This document shows, one piece after another, positions 41,052-47,026 of a stretch of 64,000 bases of DNA. The DNA comes from Streptomyces sp. YPW6. Its GTDB lineage: Bacteria > Actinomycetota > Actinomycetes > Streptomycetales > Streptomycetaceae. Positions within the stretch are counted from its first letter, which is position 1; every line of letters starts with the position of its first letter. The stretch is from assembly GCF_018866325.1 (NCBI RefSeq), contig NZ_CP076457.1:2019001-2083000 (forward strand), in the 5' to 3' direction. The position numbers and the translations under genes are program-made. Below the pieces are notes generated by a model that ran no database searches, was not told the DNA's origin, and was given only the letters and a program-made list of their open reading frames with translations.

Positions 41052-42389
41052 TCAGAGATGTTCGGGCGCGCGGATGCCGAGCAGGGACAGGCCGCCTGCC
41101 AGCACCGTCCCGGCGGCTTCGGCGACGGCCAGCCGGGCGCGGTGGGCGGCCGAGGGTTTCTCGTCACCGGTGGGCAGGGGCGGGCAGGAGTCGTGGAAGT
41201 CGAAGAACGCGTGCGCGACGGCTTCCAGCTGCCGGGCGACCCGGTCGGGCGCGCGGTGACGGGCCCCGGCGAGCAGGACGTCGGGGTGGTCGGCGATGAG
41301 GTCGAGGAGGGGGCGGGCGGCCGGGTCGTACGGGGCGGAGCCGGTGGACCCGGAAGCCACGGCGGGGCCGGTGGACGAGGGGCGGCGGTCGCCGCGCGCG
41401 GCGGGATCCGCCGGGCGGCCACCGTACGCGGCGGGCCCGGCGGGGCTGTTGTCGTGCGCGGCGAGATCGGCGGGGCTGTTGTCGTGCGCGGCGGGCCCGG
41501 CGGGGTTGTCGTCGTAGGCGGCGGAATCAGCGGGGCTGTTGTCGTGCGCGGCGGGATCCGCCGGGCGGCCACCGTACGTGGCTGGCCAGGCGGGGCTGTC
41601 GTCGTACGCGGCGGGATCAGCGGTGAAGCCCAGGAGGGCGGCCCCGCGGGTGAGGGCGAGGGCCCTGGCGCGGGCGTAGCGGACCAGGAAGAGCGCGTTG
41701 GCCTCGCCCTGGACGAGCAGGTCCGGGCCGAGAGCGGCACGGTCGTGTCCGGCGGCCCGCAGCAGTCCCCAGCGGAGCGCGTCGGGCCCGAGCCGGTCCA
41801 GCAGCTCCCCCGCGGGAGCCCCGGCGGGGACGGGCCGGATGCCGGTGAGCGGCACGGGGGGCGTCCCGTACCCGTCGACGGTGAGGCCGAGGCGGGCCCA
41901 GTCCGGGTCGGGCGACGCGGCGCAGGTGGTGCGGACCCGGGCGCCCTGGGCGGCGAGGAGCCGGCGCACGGCCTGGGCGGTGACGGCGGCGCGGACCTCC
42001 CGCGCGTGGTGGAGCTGGTGGACCTCGCCGAGGAGCGCGTCCCCGTGCCCGTACGCCAGGCCCTGTTCCCGTACGGCGGCGAGCAGGGCCCGGTCGCTCT
42101 CGGCCCGGGTGTCGAGGGTGAAGCTCAGGAACCCGGGCCCGGTGATCTCGACCCGCCCGACGCCGGGCTCGGCGGCGACGCGTTCGCGCAGGATGCGGGC
42201 GACCTCCAGGGCGGGCAGCGCGGCGGGGCCGGCGAGTTGGAGGGCGACGGCGCAGGCGTAGTCGCCGCTGCCGCCGGGCCGGGTCCGCTCCACCCGCACG
42301 CGCGCGGGCACGGGCGCGCGCAACACGTCCTCGTCGACCGCGCGGTGCACGGCGTGCAGCACGGTCCGGGAGAGATCGGCGGGGGTCAC
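41052..42389 (-). CDS. ArgS-like protein without synthetase core, DALR anticodon-binding domain
   Basis: A 445-residue protein. Residues 1-110 match the N-terminal tRNA-binding domain of arginyl-tRNA synthetase (YACAVALQLAGP, then ILRERVAAEPGVGRVEITGPGF, split). A reduced middle follows, with HHAREVRAAVTAQAVRRLL, a DGYGTPPVPLTG segment and VQGEANALFLVRYARARA, but no HIGH or KMSK motif. A block of about eight decapeptide repeats (near residues 258-333) is inserted before the C-terminal DALR all-helical anticodon-binding domain (RQLEAVAHAFFDFHDSCP to the end). It cannot charge tRNA alone. I recall an ArgS-related anticodon-binding family (called NrtL) at this locus, usually with a true argS nearby; none is in the window. 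It may bind tRNA-Arg; a tRNA-Arg gene lies 750 bases away. Confidence 0.8.
   Translation of the reverse strand: MTPADLSRTVLHAVHRAVDEDVLRAPVPARVRVERTRPGGSGDYACAVALQLAGPAALPALEVARILRERVAAEPGVGRVEITGPGFLSFTLDTRAESDRALLAAVREQGLAYGHGDALLGEVHQLHHAREVRAAVTAQAVRRLLAAQGARVRTTCAASPDPDWARLGLTVDGYGTPPVPLTGIRPVPAGAPAGELLDRLGPDALRWGLLRAAGHDRAALGPDLLVQGEANALFLVRYARARALALTRGAALLGFTADPAAYDDSPAWPATYGGRPADPAAHDNSPADSAAYDDNPAGPAAHDNSPADLAAHDNSPAGPAAYGGRPADPAARGDRRPSSTGPAVASGSTGSAPYDPAARPLLDLIADHPDVLLAGARHRAPDRVARQLEAVAHAFFDFHDSCPPLPTGDEKPSAAHRARLAVAEAAGTVLAGGLSLLGIRAPEHL
41390..41618 (-). repeat. 30-base in-frame tandem repeats coding decapeptides
   Basis: About eight units of 27-33 bases within the ArgS-like gene. 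Consensus residues (D/G)PAA(H/Y)D(N/D)SPA, with variants SPAWPATYGG and GPAAYGGRPA. The DNA copies are nearly identical (for example GCGGCGGGATCCGCCGGGCG and GTTGTCGTGCGCGGCG recur), which points to recent slippage expansion. Copy number probably varies between strains. Confidence 0.85.
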
Positions 42390-42499
42390 GGGTCAAGCGT
42401 AGGTGAGAGAGGGGGGCACTTCGCGAACCGGTTTCGCCATCCGGTCAACCGGGGTCGGTTCCACGGCGCGGGGAAGCCGGTCGCGGCCCGGCGAACCGG

Positions 42500-42934
42500 T
42501 CAGCCGGCGGTGCTTCCCGCCCGCCCGGCGCCGCGTCGCCCGTCCACCGAGGGTTCTTCCTCCCCGGTCACGAGCCGGCGCATGATCCGCACCAGTTCGC
42601 TCGGCTCGAACGGCTTCGCCAGGAACGCGTCGACCCCGGCCGCCACGCCCGCGTCGACCTCGTAGGGCGTACAGGCGCTGATGACGGCGATGGGAAGACG
42701 GCGGGTGCGGGGATCGGAGCGCAGCCGGGTGGCGGTCTCCAGCCCGTCCAGCCGGGGCATCACGACGTCGAGGGTGACGGCGTCGGGGCGGACGCTGTCG
42801 ATCAGCTCCAGGCACTCGGCACCGTCGGCCGCGGTCACGACCTCGAAGCCCTCCAGTTCGAGGTTGACCCTGATCAGCTGCCGGATGACCTTGTTGTCGT
42901 CGACAACAAGCACGCGGCCGTACGCCCCTGACAC
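42500..42934 (-). CDS. single-domain response regulator (CheY-like)
   Basis: A 144-residue protein of one receiver domain: acidic pair in RVLVVDDNKVIRQL, phospho-acceptor Asp in AVTLDVVMPRLDGLE, Ser in VISACTPYE and Lys in AFLAKPFEPSEL. No output domain, so it works by protein contact. GTG at 42934 follows GAAGGG; the frame further up lacks family sequence. No kinase gene is adjacent. The basic C-terminus (DGRRGAGRAGSTAG) is low complexity. Confidence 0.9.
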   Translation of the reverse strand: MSGAYGRVLVVDDNKVIRQLIRVNLELEGFEVVTAADGAECLELIDSVRPDAVTLDVVMPRLDGLETATRLRSDPRTRRLPIAVISACTPYEVDAGVAAGVDAFLAKPFEPSELVRIMRRLVTGEEEPSVDGRRGAGRAGSTAG

Positions 42935-43137
42935 CCTTCGAGAGTAGGTCGGCCCGGCAGGCGGCGTCCGGGTTTTGTCCACTTCCGCCCCGGACGGGTG
43001 GCCGCCGCCCTCCTCCCCCGCTCGCCCGCGCCGCCGGACCGGGCGGAGGAGGCGCCGAGGCACGGCGGAATACCTGTTCACGGACACCCCGTGAGAGCTG
43101 GTAGTGTTTCACCCGTCGCAGAGCAACACCGCGATTC

Positions 43138-43209
43138 GCCCCCGTAGCTCAGGGGATAGAGCATCGGCCTCCGGAGCCGGGTGCGCAGGTTCGAATCCTG
43201 CCGGGGGCA
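43138..43209 (+). tRNA. tRNA-Arg (anticodon CCG)
   Basis: Acceptor GCCCCCG pairs with CGGGGGC; D-arm GCTC-AGGGGATA-GAGC; anticodon stem TCGGC/GCCGG with loop CTCCGGA, so the anticodon is CCG reading CGG; T-arm GCAGG-TTCGAAT-CCTGC; discriminator A. CCA is not encoded. An A/T-rich-looking upstream element TAGTGT at about 43102 could be its -10 box. Confidence 0.97.
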
Positions 43210-43220
43210 CTTCCGGATTG

Positions 43221-43258
43221 AGAGCCTGACCTGCATTTATGCCGGTCAGGCTCTTCTC
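43221..43258 (+). terminator. terminator behind tRNA-Arg
   Basis: 11-bp perfect stem AGAGCCTGACC (43221-43231) and its complement (43244-43254), 12-base AT-rich loop, followed by TCTCGTTT. It starts 12 bases after the tRNA. Confidence 0.88.
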
Positions 43259-43439
43259 GTTTCGGCCGGGCGCGCCGAACTCTCCGGGTGGAGAGATGAT
43301 GGTCGTGGCCGACCGAAAACCCTCGGGGTGAAGCCGCGCAGACGGGTACAGCACAGGGTGAGTGCGCTGTCTCGGTGACCGCGATCCCCTGGACGACGTG
43401 AACGAACGAAGCGCCGGTCGGCGGCCGGGGACCGGCCGC

Positions 43440-43976
43440 TCAGAAGGCGCGGTAGAAGGGCGTGCCGATCGTCGCCGCGACGCCGAAGTCGGAGAAGCCG
43501 CGCTCGGTGAGCACGCGGCAGACGAACTCCGATGCGGCCATGTCGAAGCGCTGGAAGGGCTCCAGGGGATCCGCCCGTGCCAGCACGGGCCATGTCCCCG
43601 GCTCCTGGGACGTGTCGGCGAGCCAGAAGAACTCCTCCTCGATGAAGGAGTAGCCCCAGGGAACGAGTCCCTTCTCCCGGTGCCCGTCGTCCATCCCGAG
43701 AATCCCGAACGGTTCGAACAGCCGCCGGTTGTCCGGGTTTCCGCGCATCGATCTGGTCAGGGACGCGTGACGGGCGAGCACGGACTCCGTGTCACCCTGT
43801 GCCTCCAGCAGGAGAACGTGGTCGCTGAACGCGCCCCACGGCGCGAAGCGTCGGCGCATCTGCTTGAAATCGGTCGGCAGACAGGTGCCCAGAGACCGTT
43901 CGGTGTCGGACCAGTCGCATGCTCCGGGCTCGGCAGTCCACTCGGTCGCCGAGACCAGGCGGTCGACCCACTCCAT
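43440..43976 (-). CDS. SMI1/KNR4 (SUKH)-like protein
   Basis: A 178-residue soluble protein. ERSLGTCLPTDFKQMRRRFA, the aromatic PWG, LFEPFGILGMDDGH, WGYSFIEEEFFWLAD and DPLEPFQRFDMAASEF give the spacing of SUKH/SMI1-KNR4 domains. ATG at 43976 has GAGGGGTACGG upstream. SUKH proteins often act as immunity proteins to polymorphic toxins, but many streptomycete ones are orphan; no toxin gene is next to it. It is the first gene past the tRNA in a short accessory patch and reads toward the tRNA. Family call rests on pattern, not on a search. Confidence 0.65.
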   Translation of the reverse strand: MEWVDRLVSATEWTAEPGACDWSDTERSLGTCLPTDFKQMRRRFAPWGAFSDHVLLLEAQGDTESVLARHASLTRSMRGNPDNRRLFEPFGILGMDDGHREKGLVPWGYSFIEEEFFWLADTSQEPGTWPVLARADPLEPFQRFDMAASEFVCRVLTERGFSDFGVAATIGTPFYRAF

Positions 43977-44068
43977 CCGTACCCCTCTCCGCGCGGCCTC
44001 GCCAGAGGGTAAGCCCGTCTCGGCCGCGTCCACGAGCATGCCCCGGACGAACGCCCGTCCACCACGCG

Positions 44069-44127
44069 CGGGTCCGGGGTCCGTTGTTCGGGTCCGTGGT
44101 CCGGGCTCCGGGGTCCGGGGTCCGGTC
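44069..44127. repeat. short GGTCCGG-type low-complexity repeat
   Basis: About seven loose copies of GGTCCGG or GGTCCGTG between the SUKH-like gene and the secreted-protein gene, reaching its stop codon. Confidence 0.7.
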
Positions 44128-44719
44128 AGAACTTCCCGTCGACGGGGAGCCAGCCCGAGGTCGCCTCGGGCTGGTAGAACTTGCCGGTGTCGCCGTCGTA
44201 GCGCAGGACGCGCAGGCGTACGTTGCCGCTCTCGCGGTAGTTCTTGTTGCAGGTGGCCCAGGTGTTCACGCCGAGCTTGTTGATGCAGACCTCCTCGGCC
44301 CGCCCGTAGTCGGTGTAGATCCCGACGGCCGCGGACATGCCGTCCTTCTCGGTGTCGCCGGCCCAGATGATGTCGCCGTTGTGCTGGAAGCACCCGCTGG
44401 CGCCGTAGGCGGCGGTCGCGCCCAGGCAGGCGTTCGACGGCGGGGCGGCCTTGGCGGCCATCACGCCCACGGGTTCCGTCGTCCCGCCCTCGTCCCCCGG
44501 GAGGGGTGCCTCGGTACCGGCTTCCGTGGCGAGGCCCTCGACGATCTTCACGTCGGCGGGCAGCGGGACTTCCACGGAGGTCTGCGGGACGTCGTCGGCG
44601 AAGGCGAGCGTCGCGGTGACGGCGGGATGGGCGAGCGCCGGCGTCACGGTGACGGCCGAGAGGGCGAGTGCCGCCGCCCCGGCGAGAACGCTCGACTTCG
44701 AGCGCCAGTTTTCACGCAT
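44126..44719 (-). CDS. secreted protein, function unknown
   Basis: A 197-residue protein with signal peptide (VLAGAAALALSAVTVTPALA, cleavage near ALAHP). The mature N-terminal third is acidic and flexible (PLPADVKIVEGLATEAGTE). The C-terminal domain has four Cys (NACLGATAAYGASGCFQHNG, EEVCINKLGVNTWATCNKNY) that could form two disulphides, and ends in DTGKFYQPEATSGWLPVDGKF, shortened here as a pattern only. It resembles small exported proteins of unknown role that are common in Streptomyces. Upstream sequence is AT-rich (CACTTATCAATTGTGAAC) and probably carries its promoter. Confidence 0.8.
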   Translation of the reverse strand: MRENWRSKSSVLAGAAALALSAVTVTPALAHPAVTATLAFADDVPQTSVEVPLPADVKIVEGLATEAGTEAPLPGDEGGTTEPVGVMAAKAAPPSNACLGATAAYGASGCFQHNGDIIWAGDTEKDGMSAAVGIYTDYGRAEEVCINKLGVNTWATCNKNYRESGNVRLRVLRYDGDTGKFYQPEATSGWLPVDGKF

Positions 44720-44892
44720 GCTTCACTACCCCCGCGCCTGACCTCTGTGGCGAGATCATCACTTATCAATTGTGAACAGGGTGTGAGACTAAGAGATCGC
44801 CGTGACGGAAGGAAGGGGCCCCTGTGACGCAAGGGGCGGACGGTACCCATGATTCCGGGAGTCGCCGGGGTGCCGAAGGTGGTGCGGTACGC

Positions 44893-44938
44893 GGAACGGG
44901 AGGGCGGGCACACCGAGGTGTGCCCGCCCTCCCGTTCC
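44893..44938. terminator. 46-base perfect palindrome behind the lipoprotein gene
   Basis: 22-bp perfect arms (begin GGAACGGGAGGGCGGGCA) around a GA centre. It lies 30 bases past the stop of the minus-strand lipoprotein gene, so it is most likely its terminator. Confidence 0.8.
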
Positions 44939-44968
44939 GGCTCTCCCATCCGCTCACCGGCGGAACGC

Positions 44969-45292
44969 TCACGGCAGAGGGGGCGGCTCGGCGGCCCGCT
45001 CCCCCTCGGTGACCGCGGCGAACGAGGGGTCGAGGGCGCACTCCGCGGCGATGTCGGCGGCGGCGCGGGCGCACTTCTCGGACTCGGCGACGCTCAGCCC
45101 GCTCAGCTCGGGCGGAGCCGCCTGCCCCCGGCCCGTCTCCGCGTTCTCCGCCGGTCCCGCCTCGGGACCCGGCGCCGTGGGGGCGGCGGGCCGCTCGGCG
45201 TCCACGGTGTCCGGCGGGGACGAACAGGCCGCCAGGCCCGCCGTGGCACACAGGACGAGGGCGGCCGAGGCCGCGACGGTACGAAGTCGCAT
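44969..45292 (-). CDS. small putative lipoprotein
   Basis: A 107-residue protein with a lipoprotein signal: LRTVAASAALVLCATAGLAAC, read here as hydrophobic segment plus lipobox LAAC with the lipidated Cys near residue 23. A Pro/Ala/Glu-rich linker follows, then SGLSVAESEKCARAAADIAAEC with two Cys that may pair, and a polar end. ATG at 45292 was chosen because the positive head MRLR follows. No family recognised. It is monocistronic between the secreted-protein gene and glyA. Confidence 0.75.
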   Translation of the reverse strand: MRLRTVAASAALVLCATAGLAACSSPPDTVDAERPAAPTAPGPEAGPAENAETGRGQAAPPELSGLSVAESEKCARAAADIAAECALDPSFAAVTEGERAAEPPPLP

Positions 45293-45405
45293 GGAAGTCC
45301 CCCTACGCGGATGCCCGGACGCCCGGGTCACCAGTCGGTCCACGGTGCCACAGAGGGGGGTTGGGCGGACGGGGAACAGGTGAAGAAGGCGCGCGGAGTG
45401 CCGCG

Positions 45406-46710
45406 TCAGCCGACCGGCAGCCCGGGGGCGGGATGGGCGTCCATGAGGTCCTTCACCTCTGCGCGTACCGTCCTGATCGCCGTCTCGTCGCCCGTGCGGG
45501 CCGCCTCGACCGCCGTGGTGATCCAGGCGGCGACCGTGCCCATCGCGGAGGCCGGGACGCCCCGGGAGGTGAGTGCCGGGGTGCCGATCCGGATGCCGGA
45601 GGGGTCGAAGGGCTTACGGGGGTCGTAGGGCACGGTGTTGTGGTTGACGACGATGCCCGCGCGGTCGAGGGCCCGCGCCGCGGTCCTGCCGGGGACGTCC
45701 CTGTTCGTGAGGTCGATCAGCAGCAGGTGGTTGTCGGTGCCGCCGGAGACCAGGTCGAAGCCTCGGGCCGCCAACTCCTCCCCCAGGGCTCGGGCGTTGG
45801 CCACGACCTGGTGGGCGTAGGAGCAGAAGCCCGCGGTGGCGGCTTCGCCGAGGGCGACCGCGATGGCGGCCGTGGTCTGGTTGTGCGGGCCGCCCTGGAG
45901 GCCCGGGAAGACCGCCCGGTCGATGGCACGGGCGTGTTCGGCGGTGGAGAGCAGCATCGCACCGCGCGGGCCGCGCAGGGTCTTGTGCGTGGTGGTGGAG
46001 ACGACGTCCGCGTGCCCGGCGGGTGAGGGGTGCGCGCCGCCCGCGATCAGGCCGGCGATGTGCGCGATGTCCGCGACCAGGACGGCGCCCGTCTCGCGGG
46101 CGATCTCCGCGAAGCCCGCGAAGTCGATCGTGCGGGGAACGGCCGTGCCGCCGCAGAAGATGAGCCGGGGCCGCTCGGCGAGGGCCAGGTCGCGGACCTC
46201 GTCCAGGTCGATCCGGCCGGTGTCGCGGCGGACCCCGTACCGGACGGCGCGGAACCAGCGGCCGGTGGCCGAGACGTCCCAGCCGTGCGTGAGGTGGCCG
46301 CCCATCGGGAGGGACATCCCGAGGACGGTGTCGCCGGGCTGGAGGAAGGCCAGGTAGGCGGCGAGGTTGGCCGGGGAGCCGGAGTACGGCTGGACGTTGG
46401 CGTGGTCCATCCCGAAGAGTGCCTGGGCGCGGCGGATCGCCAGCGTCTCGACCCGGTCGATGACCTGCTGGCCTTCGTAGTACCGCTTGCCGGGGTAGCC
46501 CTCGGAGTACTTGTTCTGGAGCACGGTGCCGGACGCTTCGAGCACGGCGGTGGAGACGTAGTTCTCGCTGGGGATCAGGCGCAGGGTGTCGGCCTGGAGC
46601 TGCTCCTCGGCACCGATCAGGGCGGCCACTTCCGGATCGGACGCGGCGAGGGCCGGATGGCGGGGTGCGGTGGTGGCAGTGGTGGCGGCGGTGGTGGGGC
46701 GGGTGGTCAT
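45406..46710 (-). CDS. glyA: serine hydroxymethyltransferase, riboswitch-controlled copy
   Basis: A 434-residue SHMT with canonical motifs: SENYVSTAVLEASGTVLQNK, YSEGYPGKRYYEGQQVID, DIAHIAGLIAGG and PLP Lys in STTTHKTLRGPRGAM. It interconverts serine plus tetrahydrofolate with glycine plus methylene-tetrahydrofolate. A ZTP riboswitch stands in its leader, linking it to the folate/purine status signalled by ZMP and ZTP. The other copy at 25537 has unusual active-site residues and no such leader, so this is probably the main housekeeping SHMT. ATG at 46710; the ribosome site AAGGA lies in a small hairpin. Confidence 0.95.
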   Translation of the reverse strand: MTTRPTTAATTATTAPRHPALAASDPEVAALIGAEEQLQADTLRLIPSENYVSTAVLEASGTVLQNKYSEGYPGKRYYEGQQVIDRVETLAIRRAQALFGMDHANVQPYSGSPANLAAYLAFLQPGDTVLGMSLPMGGHLTHGWDVSATGRWFRAVRYGVRRDTGRIDLDEVRDLALAERPRLIFCGGTAVPRTIDFAGFAEIARETGAVLVADIAHIAGLIAGGAHPSPAGHADVVSTTTHKTLRGPRGAMLLSTAEHARAIDRAVFPGLQGGPHNQTTAAIAVALGEAATAGFCSYAHQVVANARALGEELAARGFDLVSGGTDNHLLLIDLTNRDVPGRTAARALDRAGIVVNHNTVPYDPRKPFDPSGIRIGTPALTSRGVPASAMGTVAAWITTAVEAARTGDETAIRTVRAEVKDLMDAHPAPGLPVG

Positions 46711-46756
46711 GGAAGAGGTCCTTCCGGGTCGGCCGCTGTACGCGGCGTGGACCCGG
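46711..46756 (-). promoter_or_regulatory. expression platform: SD-sequestering hairpins of glyA
   Basis: Minus strand: GGAAG-GACCT-CTTCC (46711-46725) folds the AAGGA ribosome site into a hairpin right before ATG. A second stem CCGGGTC/GACCCGG (46724-46730 with 46750-46756) overlaps the last aptamer bases, so the two structures can compete. This suggests control of translation initiation. Confidence 0.65.
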
Positions 46757-46872
46757 ATGCCCAGGCGGACGGCTCTCCGGAGAGGACGCCCCGGGCACGC
46801 CCGGGGTGTGCCGCTTCCTCGTGGTCGGTTCCACGGAGCACCCCTGCCAGGAGCGCGCGCCAGTCGCGGCGT
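46757..46872 (-). ncRNA. ZTP (pfl) riboswitch aptamer in the glyA leader
   Basis: On the minus strand the two hallmark parts are present in order: CCGCGACTGGCG at the 5' end (46861-46872) and CCGCCTGGGCAT near 46757-46768. Between them is the hairpin region CCGTGGAACCGACCACGAGG followed by AAGCGGCA, and a variable GC-rich stem (CCCCGGGCGTGCCCGGGG). These match the pfl consensus (CGCGACUGGCG ... GUGGGAAACCAC-GGGGAGC ... CCGCCUGGGCA). ZTP riboswitches bind ZMP/ZTP and turn on one-carbon genes such as glyA, folD and purH. Confidence 0.85.
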
Positions 46873-46877
46873 TGGGC

Positions 46878-46883
46878 ATTCTA
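46878..46883 (-). promoter_or_regulatory. -10 box of the riboswitch transcript
   Basis: TAGAAT on the minus strand, 6 bases before the first aptamer bases, so transcription would start at about 46871. No convincing -35 box was seen. Confidence 0.5.
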
Positions 46884-47026
46884 GAGGGTCGGGCGTGGCC
46901 GTGGCGGAGAAGGTGGGAAGAGGCCGGTTCGGCGCGCGAAGCGGCTGCCGCGACGCACGTACGTCGTCGGGCGGAGCCCGTCCGGCCGGGACCTGCCGCT
47001 GATCCCGGACCCGGTCCGGCCGCTGC

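Noticed and set aside
39618..42665. 1015-codon open frame on the plus strand across lysA and the ArgS-like gene
   Set aside because: Antisense to two well-supported genes; Gly/Val/Asp/Glu bias of a mirror frame and no recognisable motif.
43138..43300. attL/attR duplication at the tRNA
   Set aside because: I found no second copy of the tRNA 3' part in the window and no integrase.
46755..46872. glycine riboswitch in the glyA leader
   Set aside because: There is no tandem glycine aptamer pattern; the conserved blocks fit the ZTP class instead.
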